Shown here: positions 1 through 8,722 of the stretch, one piece after another
How positions within the stretch are numbered: the stretch's first letter is position 1
Layout: each line of letters opens with the position of its first letter
Assembly (NCBI RefSeq): GCF_014200755.1
Contig: NZ_JACHCM010000002.1
Span: 124,001 to 188,000, forward strand
Direction of reading: 5' to 3'
Length of the DNA stretch: 64,000 nt
Origin: Rhodanobacter sp. ANJX3
GTDB lineage: Bacteria > Pseudomonadota > Gammaproteobacteria > Xanthomonadales > Rhodanobacteraceae
Notes under the pieces: model-generated
The model's input: the letters and a program-made list of their open reading frames with translations, nothing else
Told to the model about the DNA's origin: nothing
Database searches by the model: none
Made by a program: the position numbers and the translations under genes

Positions 1-1
1 C

Positions 2-685
2 GGCTTGCGGCTTACGCAGATTCGCGCGGGGCATGCGGTAGCCGGCCAGCCGATCGAGCTGACCCTGACCTTCGAGACGCTGCGCACACGCAGCGCGATC
101 CGCCTCGATATCGATGACGCGTTCACTGCGTTTGCCATCGACGCCAACGGCACCGCTGCCGTGAAGCTGACCCTGCAGACCTTTGATCGCGGCTGGCTGC
201 CGCTGCCGCGCATCCGCCTTTGGACGACCTGGCCGCTGGGGCTGTTTCGCGCGTGGAGCTGGCTGCATCCGGATCAATCCGTGCTGGTGTGGCCGCGATC
301 GGAATTGTCCGGTCCGCCGCCGCGAGCGCCAGCGGACGATGCGCGGCACATGCGGCTCTACCGCGGCGATGAACTCGCGGCGTTGCGCGAGTACCGCCCC
401 GGCGACCCGCAGCGCCACATCGCGTGGAAGGCCAGCGCACATCACGACAACCTGCTGGTCAAGGACTTCGAGCAGCCGCAGAACCGCCCGCAGTGGCAGC
501 TCGACTGGCGGCTGCTCACGAGCATGGACAGCGAGTCGCGGATCGCCCGGCTGGCGCGCTGGATCGGCGAGGCGCAGGCCGAACGACGCAGCTACAGCCT
601 ATGGGTGCCGGGCACCGAAATTGCCGCCAGCAGCGGCCCACTGCACTATGCCAACTGCATGAGCACGCTGGCGCAATTGCCATGA
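2..685 (+). CDS. DUF58 domain protein, C-terminal part (gene starts before the window)
   Basis: About 226 residues of the C-terminal part of a DUF58-family protein are visible. The frame is open to the window edge and the TTG at 5 has no ribosome site, so the true start lies upstream. The run YRPGDPQRHIAWK (from about residue 130 of the visible part), followed by KDFEQ, is the family core. DUF58 genes usually sit between a MoxR-type AAA+ ATPase and a transglutaminase-like membrane protein. The following gene is exactly that and overlaps by four bases (ATGA, 682-685), so the two are translationally coupled. The biochemical role is not established; an envelope-associated function is inferred from the family context. 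Confidence 0.85.
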   Translation, partial: GLRLTQIRAGHAVAGQPIELTLTFETLRTRSAIRLDIDDAFTAFAIDANGTAAVKLTLQTFDRGWLPLPRIRLWTTWPLGLFRAWSWLHPDQSVLVWPRSELSGPPPRAPADDARHMRLYRGDELAALREYRPGDPQRHIAWKASAHHDNLLVKDFEQPQNRPQWQLDWRLLTSMDSESRIARLARWIGEAQAERRSYSLWVPGTEIAASSGPLHYANCMSTLAQLP

Positions 686-2679
686 TGGCCGTCGACCTGA
701 CGTCCTGGATACGACGCAAGAAATCCGTCGAGCCGGCGATCGACAACCGTACATTCGACCTGCTCAGCATCACCGTTGCGCTGGTGCTGGTGGTACACGC
801 TTCGCATCTGCCGTGGTGGCTGAGCATCGGGTTGGCGTTGATCCTCGGCTGGCGCTGGTGGCAGCGGCGACAACAGACGGGTCGCGTGCCGGCGTGGCTG
901 AAGATACCCGTGCTGGCCTTGCTCACCCTGGCGGTGATCATCAGCTACGGCAACATCTTTGGGCGTGAACCGGGCACGGCACTGGCTGTTGGCCTGCTTG
1001 TCCTGAAGTTGCTGGAGACGGAAACACCGCGCGACATACGCGTCGGCGCCGGCTTTGCCTGCTTCGCACTGATGAGTGCGCTGCTGATCGACCAGGGTCT
1101 GGTCGTCACCTTCGTGGTGGCGATCGGTCTACTGCCGGCGCTGGCGACGCTGCGTGCGCTGGAGCCGGCGCAGCAACAAACCAGTCTGCCGCACACGCTG
1201 CTGCCCGGGCTGGGATTGCTGGCTGCGGCGCTGCCGATGGCGCTGCTCGCCTTTCTGCTGGTGCCGCGTTTGAGCGAGCCGCTGTGGGGCGCGCCCACAC
1301 CGGACGAGGCTCACACCGGCTTGAGCGACAGCATGTCACCGGGCAACTTCACCGATCTGCTGACCGACGATCGCCCCGCCCTGCGTGTGACGTTCGACCG
1401 CGAGGTGCCGCCGCCGGACCTGCGCTACTTTCGTGCCTACGTCATGTGGGAGTTCGACGGCCGCAGCTGGCGCCGCCCGTTTGTTCGGCGCGGCGAGAAT
1501 CAATCGGCGACACCGATCGAGGCCGCCACCACAATCGGTTACAGCATCAGCCTCGTGCCCACGCATCAGCGGGTGCTGCCCGCTCTCGATGTGGCGCTGA
1601 ATGCACCGGCGCAGGCGCAGTTATTGTCGGACCACGAAATAGTGGCCGACAAACCGGTCAACGACCAACTCAGCTACACGCTACGTTCGGCCCTGCGCTA
1701 TCGCCTGCAACCCGAGCTGGACGATCGCGCACGCCGGCTCGGGCTGCAGCGGCCGATCGGTTTCAATCCGCGCACGCTCGCGTTGGCGACGCAGTGGCGG
1801 CAGCAATTCGGCCATAACGATGCTGCCATCGTGCAGGCGGCTTTATCGCTTTTTCACGACGGCGGCTTTCGCTACACGCTGGCGCCGGCATCGCTGGGCC
1901 GCGATTCGATCGATGATTTTCTTTTCTTTACACACGAAGGTTTTTGCGAGCACTACTCCTCGGCCTTTACGATGCTGATGCGCGATGCGGGCATTCCTGC
2001 GCGCGTGGTCACCGGTTATCAGGGCGGCTTTTGGAACAAGCTAGGTAACTATCTGTTGGTGCGCAACTCCGACGCGCACGCGTGGAGCGAGGTGTGGCTG
2101 GAAGGTCGCGGCTGGGTGCGTGTCGACCCCACCGGCGCGGTGCGTCCGGAACGTGTCTCATTGGGCGCGGCAGCGGCGGCCGGCGATCAGCTTTCCTGGT
2201 ATCGCAACGATTGGCTGCAGGGCGTGCGCAATCGCTGGGACATCGTCAACCGCTGGTGGGATCAAGGCGTTATCGGCTTCGACTCGCTGCGTCAGCGCGG
2301 CTTGCTCACTCCGTTTGGCGTGCGCGACATGGATACGGCGACGCTAGGTTTGCTGCTGGCGATCGGCAGCGTGGTTTTTATCGCCATCGGACTGGGTTGG
2401 GCGCTGCTGCGTAGAAAGCCACGCGACGAGCTGCGCGAAGCATTGCGCGAGCTGGAAAAAACGCTGGCGCGAAAGGGAATAGTGCGGCGGCCTAGTGAAG
2501 GTCCGCAACATTACCTGAGCCGCGCTGCACGCGCGCTGCCGCACCAACGTGATGAACTTGCGACGCTGATGACGCATTACCTTGAACTACGTTATGCAAA
2601 TGACATACCGGCACCTGAACCGCTGCGCGCCTTCCAGCGCGCGGTGAGGGATTTTCGAGTCGTTAGCGTGGTCAAATGA
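682..2679 (+). CDS. tgpA: TgpA-like transglutaminase-core membrane protein
   Basis: The 665-residue protein starts at the ATG inside the ATGA overlap with the DUF58 gene; a longer frame upstream lies inside that gene and is ignored. The N-terminal ~200 residues contain several hydrophobic helices (DUF3488/TgpA N-terminal domain). The periplasmic transglutaminase core carries the triad Cys422 (GFCEHYSSAF), His466 (SDAHAWSEVW) and Asp482 (RVDPTGA). A last membrane helix around residues 555-575 precedes a short cytoplasmic tail with a DUF4129-like end. TgpA of Pseudomonas aeruginosa is the characterised relative and is important for viability. The substrate is unknown. Confidence 0.9.
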   Translation: MMAVDLTSWIRRKKSVEPAIDNRTFDLLSITVALVLVVHASHLPWWLSIGLALILGWRWWQRRQQTGRVPAWLKIPVLALLTLAVIISYGNIFGREPGTALAVGLLVLKLLETETPRDIRVGAGFACFALMSALLIDQGLVVTFVVAIGLLPALATLRALEPAQQQTSLPHTLLPGLGLLAAALPMALLAFLLVPRLSEPLWGAPTPDEAHTGLSDSMSPGNFTDLLTDDRPALRVTFDREVPPPDLRYFRAYVMWEFDGRSWRRPFVRRGENQSATPIEAATTIGYSISLVPTHQRVLPALDVALNAPAQAQLLSDHEIVADKPVNDQLSYTLRSALRYRLQPELDDRARRLGLQRPIGFNPRTLALATQWRQQFGHNDAAIVQAALSLFHDGGFRYTLAPASLGRDSIDDFLFFTHEGFCEHYSSAFTMLMRDAGIPARVVTGYQGGFWNKLGNYLLVRNSDAHAWSEVWLEGRGWVRVDPTGAVRPERVSLGAAAAAGDQLSWYRNDWLQGVRNRWDIVNRWWDQGVIGFDSLRQRGLLTPFGVRDMDTATLGLLLAIGSVVFIAIGLGWALLRRKPRDELREALRELEKTLARKGIVRRPSEGPQHYLSRAARALPHQRDELATLMTHYLELRYANDIPAPEPLRAFQRAVRDFRVVSVVK

Positions 2680-2724
2680 ACCCAATCTGACGGCGTATGC
2701 CGTCGTCCTTCCGGAGATGCCGCC

Positions 2725-3312
2725 ATGTCACTCTATCGTCCGCTCGCTCTTGTCGCTGCCATCGCCCTGCTGGGCGGTTGCGTGACGGTGCCGCAGCCGC
2801 TGCAAGGCAACTACACCAACATCACCACGGCCAGCGCCCAGCAGGGCGGCGCTGGCGGCACCCGCGTACGCTGGGGTGGCGAGATCATCAAAACCGAACC
2901 GGGTCCGCAGGAAACCTGTTTCTATATTCTGTCGCGGCCGTTGGACAGCGAGGCGCGCCCGACACGCGGCGCCAATGATGGCGACAACCAGGGGCGTTTC
3001 GTCGCCTGCCGTACCGGCTTCTACGATCCGGAAGTATTCACTCGCGGCCGCGAGCTGACCATCACCGGCACGTTGCACGGCACCGTATCGCAGAAGGTCG
3101 GCAACTTCGACTACGCCTATCCGCGCGTCGAGGCCGACGTGGTTTACCTGTGGCCCAAGCGCGTGGCCAATTACGGCTACCCGGGCTACTACGACCCGTT
3201 CTGGGGTGGCCCTTGGGGCCCGGGTTACTACGGTGGCTACTGGGGCGGTGGCTGGGGTGGCTACGGCTGGGGCGGCCCGCGCGTCATCGTGGTGCGCCCA
3301 GTCCACCACTGA
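2725..3312 (+). CDS. Slp-family outer-membrane lipoprotein
   Basis: The 195-residue protein has a lipoprotein signal ending in LLGGC, so lipidation is expected at Cys19. The body resembles the Slp (starvation lipoprotein) family: an early PxxLQGNY segment, RVRWGGEI, and a central VEADVVYLWP motif. The last ~45 residues are rich in Gly, Tyr and Trp and look disordered, an extension typical of xanthomonad members. It stands alone 45 bp after the tgpA stop and is closed by a strong hairpin terminator. A role in outer-membrane stress or acid tolerance is known only for E. coli Slp and is inferred here. Confidence 0.8.
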   Translation: MSLYRPLALVAAIALLGGCVTVPQPLQGNYTNITTASAQQGGAGGTRVRWGGEIIKTEPGPQETCFYILSRPLDSEARPTRGANDGDNQGRFVACRTGFYDPEVFTRGRELTITGTLHGTVSQKVGNFDYAYPRVEADVVYLWPKRVANYGYPGYYDPFWGGPWGPGYYGGYWGGGWGGYGWGGPRVIVVRPVHH

Positions 3313-3330
3313 ACGCGTCTCGCTCAATTA

Positions 3331-3358
3331 AAAACGCCGGCTCGATGCCGGCGTTTTT
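3331..3358 (+). terminator. Rho-independent terminator, probably bidirectional
   Basis: A GC-rich 7-bp stem (CGCCGGC/GCCGGCG) with a 5-base loop is flanked by AAAA on the left and TTTTT on the right. It can therefore end the lipoprotein transcript (+) and the recR-HIT transcript arriving from the other side (-). Confidence 0.85.
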
Positions 3359-3441
3359 CATTGCCATGTATGATCATTACGCGGGAAATGCAGGAGCCAT
3401 TTCGGCGAGCGTTGAATCGCCCCACTCGGCTCGGCAGCAGT

Positions 3442-3786
3442 TCAACCCGGCGGCCAATGCATGTGACGCCCAGCGAGCAAATGCACGTGCAGATGAAACA
3501 CCGTCTGTCCCCCATCCTCATTGCAGTTGATCACCGTCCGATAGCCCTGCTCGGCAAAACCCTCCTGCTTAGCGTAAGCGGCAGCAGCGAGCAGCAGTTT
3601 GCCCAGTAGTTCGGAGTCTGACACTGAGACATCGTTGAGCGTGGCGAACGGTTTTTTCGGAATAAACAACACGTGCACCGGGGCCTGGGGGTTCACGTCG
3701 CGAAAAGCCAGCACGTCGTCGCTCTCGAAGACGATGTCCGCGGGAATTTCGCGCCGGATGATTTTGCTGAAAATGGTGTCGCTCAT
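3442..3786 (-). CDS. HIT-family (histidine triad) nucleotide-binding protein
   Basis: At 114 residues it has the usual length of HinT/PKCI-type hydrolases. The triad HLHVH lies at residues 98-102 and is followed by LLAGR. The N-terminal FSKIIRREIPADIVFESD and the central HVLFIPKKP are typical of the family. The start was set at MSDTIF because the eight upstream codons have no family counterpart. The family hydrolyses purine nucleoside phosphoramidates and acyl-adenylates. It lies 20 bp after recR on the same strand and is the last gene of the dnaX-ebfC-recR cluster. Confidence 0.93.
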   Translation of the reverse strand: MSDTIFSKIIRREIPADIVFESDDVLAFRDVNPQAPVHVLFIPKKPFATLNDVSVSDSELLGKLLLAAAAYAKQEGFAEQGYRTVINCNEDGGQTVFHLHVHLLAGRHMHWPPG

Positions 3787-3806
3787 GGCCGGGTTCCTTG
3801 GTGGGT

Positions 3807-4400
3807 TCAATCCAGCAGCTGTCGGCTGCCAAAGGCGTGCGCGAGCGTGCCGCGATCGACATATTCCAGTTCACCGCCAAGCGGCACGCCGTGGGCGAGG
3901 CGCGTCGGACGCACCCCGCCCGCCCGCGCCAGCTGGGCGAGATAGTGCGCGGTCGCCTCGCCTTCCACCGTGGGATTGGTGGCGATGATCATTTCTTCGA
4001 TCTCGCCCTCGCCGAGGCGCTGGGTGAGCTGCGCCAGGCCGAGCTCCTCCGGTCCCAGACCGTCCAGCGGCGACAGCCGGCCCATCAGCACAAAGTACTG
4101 ACCGCGAAAGCCGGTGGCCTGTTCGATCGCGGCCAGATCCGTCGGCGACTCCACCACGCACAGCACCTGACGGTCGCGGCTGCTGCTGGCACACAGTGGG
4201 CACAGCGGGTCCTCGCTGAAGTTTCGGCACTGCGTACAGCGGCCGATGCGCTGCATCGCCTGCTCCAGCGTCGCAGCCAATTTCAGCCCGCGCTCGCGTT
4301 CGCGCTCCAGCAAATGGAAGGCCATACGCTGCGCGCTCTTATTGCCTACGCCGGGCAGACAGCGCAGTGCTTCGATCAAATCATTCAGCAGCTTGCTCAT
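3807..4400 (-). CDS. recR: Recombination mediator RecR
   Basis: The protein has 197 residues, full family length. It shows an N-terminal helix-hairpin-helix ([20 protein letters not shown]), a four-Cys zinc finger ([16 protein letters not shown]), and a Toprim domain with the [11 protein letters not shown] and [12 protein letters not shown] signatures. RecR works with RecO and RecF to load RecA on gapped DNA. It follows ebfC and dnaX in the standard dnaX-ebfC-recR order, with 75 bp between ebfC and recR. Confidence 0.97.
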   Translation of the reverse strand: MSKLLNDLIEALRCLPGVGNKSAQRMAFHLLERERERGLKLAATLEQAMQRIGRCTQCRNFSEDPLCPLCASSSRDRQVLCVVESPTDLAAIEQATGFRGQYFVLMGRLSPLDGLGPEELGLAQLTQRLGEGEIEEMIIATNPTVEGEATAHYLAQLARAGGVRPTRLAHGVPLGGELEYVDRGTLAHAFGSRQLLD

Positions 4401-4475
4401 GAATGCGCGTAGTCAATCAATGGATACGTCGGGCTCGAACGATCGCAGCTCGATAGGGAATCGATGGCCGAAAAA

Positions 4476-4799
4476 TCAGAACGGCATCTTGAAGCCGGCC
4501 GGCAGATTCATCCCTGCCGTCACGCCGCCGAGCTTGTTCTTGCTGACTTCGGCGACCTTGTTCACTGCGTCGTTGATCGCCGCAGCGACCAGATCCTCGG
4601 CCATTTCCGGATCATCGGCGAAGGTCTGCCGATCGATCTGCACGCGACGCACTTCATGCGCGCCGGTCATCACGATGCTGACCAGACCGCCGCCGGCGCT
4701 GCCGGTAACCTCGAGTTGGGCAATCTCTTCCTGCGCGCGCTTCATGTCTTCCTGCATGCGCTGCGCCTGTTGCATCAGCTGACCGATCTGACCTTTCAT
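4476..4799 (-). CDS. ebfC: YbaB/EbfC family nucleoid-associated protein
   Basis: The 107-residue protein begins with a Met/Gln-rich amphipathic helix (GQLMQQAQRMQEDMKRAQ). A beta-sheet core (VSIVMTGAHEVRRVQID) and a second helix (EDLVAAAINDAVNKV) follow. These are the hallmarks of the dimeric YbaB/EbfC DNA-binding protein. It lies between dnaX and recR, 23 bp from the dnaX stop, as in most gammaproteobacteria. Confidence 0.95.
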   Translation of the reverse strand: MKGQIGQLMQQAQRMQEDMKRAQEEIAQLEVTGSAGGGLVSIVMTGAHEVRRVQIDRQTFADDPEMAEDLVAAAINDAVNKVAEVSKNKLGGVTAGMNLPAGFKMPF

Positions 4800-4822
4800 G
4801 GGTGATACTCCAACGTCGTTAT

Positions 4823-6523
4823 TCAGGGGTTTGGGCTAAAGGGCTTGACGGACTGCGGCACCACGCGGGCGCCGAATTCGCGCTTGAGCGACTGCACCAG
4901 TGGATCGCCTTCGATCGACCGCTCCGCCTCGGACTGCGCCGTGTCGCGCGCCTGCGCCGCGCGTGCCGCCGGTGTTTCTGCGATGACGTCCGCGGTAATG
5001 CTTACAAAGCGCAAACGAATGCGCTCGCCGAGCGCGTGGCCGATGCGTTCTTCCATCTGGCTGACCATAGGCTCCACCGCCAGGCTCATATGCGCCGGCT
5101 GCAGAGCCAGTACCAGCGTATTGCCGTCGCGCTCGCGCAGCAGCGCATTCTGCGCCAGCAGTCCGAACGGACCGCGCAGATTGGCGCGCTCGATCAGGCT
5201 TTCCCAATGCGGCAGCCCTTGATCGTCGGTGGCGATGGGCGCGACGGATACTGGCGCAGAAGCTGCCAACGGCTCCGCGCGCGCGACCGGCGCAGGCCCG
5301 ACTTCCGCCGGCGATGGTGCAGCCGGTGCGGAGCGCGGCGGCGACGCGGACGCACCGGCGGCACGCGGGGGCGCCACGACCGGTGACGACACCGCTGCCG
5401 CGGGCCGCTCGGCACGCGTTGCCGACGTACCACCATCGTCAGGCCGAAACGCCAACATGCGCAGCATCGCCATCTCGAAGCCGGTGCGCGCGTCCGGAGC
5501 CATCGACAAATCGCGCCGGCCCGAAGTAGCTATCTGGTAATACAGCTGCACGTCTTCCGGCGTCATGCGCTCGGCCAGCGACACCAGCGCGCTATCGTCG
5601 GCACCACCCTCTTCGGGCTTGTAACCGGGAATCAGCTGGATCAGCTGCAGGCGATGCAGCACGCTGGCCAGATCGTCGAGCACGCCGCCGAAGTCCGGGG
5701 AGTACGAGGCGATCTGCGTGCATTCGGCCAGCAGCCGTTCGCCATCGCCCGCGGCCAGCGCGTCGAGCACGCCGAGCACCTGACCGCGCGCCACGCTGCC
5801 GAGCATCGTGCGCACATCGTCGGCATGCAGCGCACCCCCGCCATAGGCAATCGCCTGATCGAGCAGCGACAAACCATCGCGCAGCGAGCCGTCGGCCGCA
5901 CGCGCCAGTTCGCCGATGGCGCTGTCGTCGTAGGCAATGTTTTCAGCACCCAGAATGTGCCGCATCTGGCCGGAAATCTGTTCCGGCAACAGCCGCTTGA
6001 GGTTGAACTTCAGGCAGCGCGACAGCACCGTCACCGGCAGCTTCTGCGGGTCGGTGGTGGCGAGCAGAAACTTCACGTGCGGCGGCGGTTCTTCCAGCGT
6101 CTTCAGCAACGCGTTGAACGCATTGCGCGAAAGCATGTGCACCTCGTCGACCAGGTACACCTTGAAACGTCCGCGCGAGGGCGCGTACTGCGCGTTTTCG
6201 ATGACCTCGCGTACGTCGTCCACGCCAGTGTTGCTGGCCGCGTCGATTTCCAGCAGGTCGACGAAGCGACCCTCATCGACCGAGGTGCAGACCGAGCATT
6301 CGCCGCAAGGGTCCGCCGACTGCCCGCGTTCGCAGTTCAGCGACTTGGCGAAGATGCGCGCGATCGTGGTCTTGCCGACGCCACGCGTGCCGGTGAACAG
6401 ATAGGCGTGGTGCATGCGGCCGGTATCGAGCGCATTGGTGAGCGCGCGCACCACGTGCTCCTGGCCGACCAGTTCGGAGAACTTGCGCGGGCGCCATTTG
6501 CGTGCGAGTACCTGATAGGACAT
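4823..6523 (-). CDS. dnaX: DNA polymerase III subunit tau/gamma
   Basis: The start was moved to MSYQVLARKWRP, the conserved N-terminus, giving 566 residues. Visible are Walker A (GTRGVGKTT), a four-Cys zinc module (CERGQSADPCGECSVC), Walker B (LVDEVHML) and sensor 1 (LATTDPQKLP) followed by the SRC motif. A Pro/Ala-rich linker (about residues 375-440) leads to the tau C-terminal region. The product is the clamp-loader ATPase of the replisome. No A-rich slippery run like that of E. coli dnaX is apparent around the domain junction, so production of a short gamma form is not predicted from the sequence. Confidence 0.97.
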   Translation of the reverse strand: MSYQVLARKWRPRKFSELVGQEHVVRALTNALDTGRMHHAYLFTGTRGVGKTTIARIFAKSLNCERGQSADPCGECSVCTSVDEGRFVDLLEIDAASNTGVDDVREVIENAQYAPSRGRFKVYLVDEVHMLSRNAFNALLKTLEEPPPHVKFLLATTDPQKLPVTVLSRCLKFNLKRLLPEQISGQMRHILGAENIAYDDSAIGELARAADGSLRDGLSLLDQAIAYGGGALHADDVRTMLGSVARGQVLGVLDALAAGDGERLLAECTQIASYSPDFGGVLDDLASVLHRLQLIQLIPGYKPEEGGADDSALVSLAERMTPEDVQLYYQIATSGRRDLSMAPDARTGFEMAMLRMLAFRPDDGGTSATRAERPAAAVSSPVVAPPRAAGASASPPRSAPAAPSPAEVGPAPVARAEPLAASAPVSVAPIATDDQGLPHWESLIERANLRGPFGLLAQNALLRERDGNTLVLALQPAHMSLAVEPMVSQMEERIGHALGERIRLRFVSITADVIAETPAARAAQARDTAQSEAERSIEGDPLVQSLKREFGARVVPQSVKPFSPNP

Positions 6524-6653
6524 GGCTACCAACGTGGGGGCAAAGGGGGATTGTGCCAAGTCGGCGATGGCAAGTCAGTAGCTGTCGCCGTGCAGTGGCA
6601 GGCATTCTGCACCCTGGGTGTCGCACGGGCTGCGAGGCGGCCCAAAAGGCGGC

Positions 6654-6758
6654 GGCCCCGCCAGCCACACCCCGGCACCCGAATCATTCGCTACCGTTGC
6701 TTCCTTCCGGACCTGGCGGAGTTTGCGAACTATCGTCGCGGGGGGACCGACGGGGCCA
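6654..6758 (-). ncRNA. ffs: 4.5S RNA (bacterial small-type signal recognition particle RNA)
   Basis: Read on the minus strand, the region contains the near-invariant SRP RNA tip CAGGTCCGGAAGGAAGCA (6703-6722 area). Long complementary arms flank it: GGCCCCGTCGG at the 5' end against CTGGCGGGGCC at the 3' end, forming the single extended hairpin of the ~100-nt class. The RNA scaffolds Ffh. It lies between dnaX and tRNA-Ser, a common gammaproteobacterial position. Ends are estimated from the pairing and may be off by a few bases. Confidence 0.93.
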
Positions 6759-6820
6759 CCATAGACGTTACTTCTACATGCGCCGAACCTGAAGTTCGTC
6801 GCACTTCACTTCTCAAAAAT

Positions 6821-6910
6821 TGGCGGAGAGAGCGGGATTCGAACCCGCGATACGTTTGACCGTATACACACTTTCCAGGCGTGCTCCTTCAACCACTCGG
6901 ACACCTCTCC
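6821..6910 (-). tRNA. tRNA-Ser (anticodon GGA)
   Basis: On the minus strand the 90-nt sequence starts GGAGAGGTGTCCGAG and ends CTCTCTCCGCCA, with an encoded CCA. The acceptor stem pairs over seven positions with one G-U. The anticodon loop CTGGAAA sits on a CACGC/GTGTG stem, giving GGA. A long variable arm (GTATACGG...) confirms serine class II. The T-arm reads GCGGGTTCGAATCCCGC. The first 72 nt are duplicated exactly 196 bp upstream. Confidence 0.97.
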
Positions 6911-7034
6911 ACTTGATGTAACTAAAACGATTGCAACCTTTACGAGCGGGATATGTTCGGCTCATCCTGAGCCTCACCCCTCACTACGTTCGGGGCCAGC
7001 CTGCGGCTGTCCAAATTCGTTCCAGACGAATTTG
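6911..7034. other. Spacer between tRNA-Ser and its truncated copy, with a small palindrome
   Basis: These 124 bases hold no credible gene. They contain a perfect 8-bp inverted repeat, AAATTCGT tccag ACGAATTT, at about 7012-7032, directly abutting the point where the truncated tRNA copy loses homology. Neither an integrase nor any other mobility gene is present. Confidence 0.5.
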
Positions 7035-7106
7035 TCGAACCCGCGATACGTTTGACCGTATACACACTTTCCAGGCGTGCTCCTTCAACCACTCGGACAC
7101 CTCTCC
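7035..7106 (-). pseudogene. Truncated duplicate of tRNA-Ser(GGA), lacking the 3' acceptor half
   Basis: This 72-base block is identical to 6839-6910, that is, from the 5' end of tRNA-Ser through the T-loop GGTTCGA. The following 15 bases of T-stem and acceptor plus CCA are absent, so no functional tRNA can form. It lies upstream of the intact copy on the same strand. Recombination within the T-loop, where many tRNA attachment sites lie, or a local duplication later overwritten would both explain it. Confidence 0.9.
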
Positions 7107-7195
7107 TTGCAACCTCTTCGCCCGGACATCCAGCCCGACAAAGAATCGGAAGGATAACGTCCGGGGCCATTACAGGCAAGCAAACCTCACATGAT

Positions 7196-7954
7196 TCAAC
7201 CGGCATCGGCCCTCGGCGGGGCGGGCTGAGCCAGCGCTACGCGTTCGTCGGTGCCCACAACAAGGAATCCGCGGGAAGCGAGCGCAGCCCCATCGGCGGC
7301 GCTGCCGTAGTGGTAAAGCAGGCACTGCGCGCGCAGCGAAGCGGTGTATTCGCGTTCGAGATCGTCCACGCCCGTGTGCGAAGGATTGCCGATCAGACCG
7401 CAATCGTGCGCGATCAGCTCCGGCCCGCCGGCATACCGGCCCAACACCTCGGGAATCGGCCGCGTGTCGCCCGTATAGACAAAGCTGCCGTCCAGCGCGA
7501 CACCATACGAGGTCCCCGGCGCATGATGCCGCGTGGCGAACACGTCGAACCACAGCCCCTCCAACCAGAATCCCCGCGTACAGGGAACCAGCCGGAAAGC
7601 CTCCCAGTAATTGACGCCACCTTCGGCCAGCGCGCCCGGATAGTCCGCCACGCGCGCCTGCAGCCACGGCAGCAGCGCGGCATGCAGGAAAACCTTGGTA
7701 TTGCCGCGCAGGCTCTCGTCGAACCACAGCCGAAAAAACAACCGCTCCAGCCCCGCCACATGATCCATATGGGTATGCGTGATGAAGAGTGCATGTGGCG
7801 GCTTGCCGTAAGCTGCCTGATAGCGGTCCAGCGTGTCGGGGCCGCAGTCGATCAGCAACAGCGGCTCGCCGTCACGCTCGATCACCGCCGACGAGGAGCC
7901 CAGTTCGACCGCATGCGCGGCGCCGACGCCGAGAAAATGCAGATGCCAGTTCAT
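7196..7954 (-). CDS. MBL-fold metallo-hydrolase
   Basis: The start was set at MNWHLHFLGVG, giving 252 residues; its ATG overlaps the kdkA stop (ATGA). The metal-binding motif THTHMDH places His60, His62, Asp64 and His65. A further His sits in RHHAPGTSYG, and a conserved Asp in the VYTGDTRP strand. The fold resembles RNase Z/PhnP-like phosphodiesterases, but substrate-specific features are not clear. It is co-transcribed behind kdkA. Confidence 0.85.
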   Translation of the reverse strand: MNWHLHFLGVGAAHAVELGSSSAVIERDGEPLLLIDCGPDTLDRYQAAYGKPPHALFITHTHMDHVAGLERLFFRLWFDESLRGNTKVFLHAALLPWLQARVADYPGALAEGGVNYWEAFRLVPCTRGFWLEGLWFDVFATRHHAPGTSYGVALDGSFVYTGDTRPIPEVLGRYAGGPELIAHDCGLIGNPSHTGVDDLEREYTASLRAQCLLYHYGSAADGAALASRGFLVVGTDERVALAQPAPPRADAG

Positions 7955-8679
7955 GCGCCAAATGTACGCTGATAGGCCTGCAGCAGGGGCTGCCAGATGG
8001 CCTGATCGAATGCCGCATCGCTCGGCACGGCGGCGCCGAGCTTTACCAGCGAACGCCGCAGACGCTGCAGATTGGCAAGCCGCCACGCCTCGGCGGGCAC
8101 GCGCAGCTCACCGCGATCGAAGTCGATCAGATACAGCTGCGCTGGCGTCACCAGCATATTGTGTGCGTTCAAGTCGGCGTGCCAGATGCCTGCCCGATGG
8201 AATCGTGCGATCAGCACGCCGACCTGAGCCGCCATCCCCCCATCGAGTTGCCCGGCGGCGAGGCATTCGGCCAGCGTGCGCGCATCGGCAATACGACGCG
8301 TCATCAGGTCGGCGCAATAGTAAAAGCCCCGGCGCCGATAACGCGCGGCCACCGCCTGCGGCCCGGGCAGACCGAGCCGCGCAATGTCGCCGAGCAGGCG
8401 AAACTCGGCAAACGCGCGCGTTCGGTCCGCGCCTGTCCACAGGTAACGGTCGCCGAGCAGTGCAGCCACCATGCCGCCGCGACGATAATGCCGCAGCACG
8501 CAGTCGCCCGCCGGCGTACCGATCACCGCGACGCCACCGCGCCCGCCGGATTGCTCGTGCAGCGCGCCGCGCGCGCGCCAGTAGTCGGCGGAAAACCAGT
8601 CGGCATCGATCGCCGGCGATACATCGGCATCGAACAGGATCACATCGGCTGTATCTTTGAGCGTTCGTTCCTGCATCAT
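7951..8679 (-). CDS. kdkA: 3-deoxy-D-manno-octulosonic acid (Kdo) kinase
   Basis: With the start at the MMQERT pair the protein has 242 residues, the normal size of KdkA. Kinase-like signatures are present: HADLNAHNML for the catalytic loop, LIDFDRGE for the metal-binding Asp, and an N-terminal YRRGG segment. KdkA phosphorylates Kdo at the 4-OH on lipid A precursors in bacteria with a single Kdo. The divergent neighbour is a family-9 glycosyltransferase, so the locus serves LPS inner-core assembly. Two adjacent ATGs (8679 and 8676) are possible starts. Confidence 0.92.
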   Translation of the reverse strand: MMQERTLKDTADVILFDADVSPAIDADWFSADYWRARGALHEQSGGRGGVAVIGTPAGDCVLRHYRRGGMVAALLGDRYLWTGADRTRAFAEFRLLGDIARLGLPGPQAVAARYRRRGFYYCADLMTRRIADARTLAECLAAGQLDGGMAAQVGVLIARFHRAGIWHADLNAHNMLVTPAQLYLIDFDRGELRVPAEAWRLANLQRLRRSLVKLGAAVPSDAAFDQAIWQPLLQAYQRTFGA

Positions 8680-8722
8680 CCTGCCTGGTGGCGTCGGTCT
8701 GTGACGCCTTGCATGCGCGCCC

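Noticed and set aside
3150-3530. 126-residue frame over the lipoprotein end and terminator
   Set aside because: It reads through the terminator hairpin in another frame and has no ribosome site.
4823-6523. Programmed frameshift in dnaX producing gamma
   Set aside because: No A-rich slippery heptamer with a following hairpin was seen near the domain junction.
6821-7106. Prophage or integrative element at tRNA-Ser
   Set aside because: No integrase, excisionase or phage gene lies near; only the truncated tRNA copy remains.
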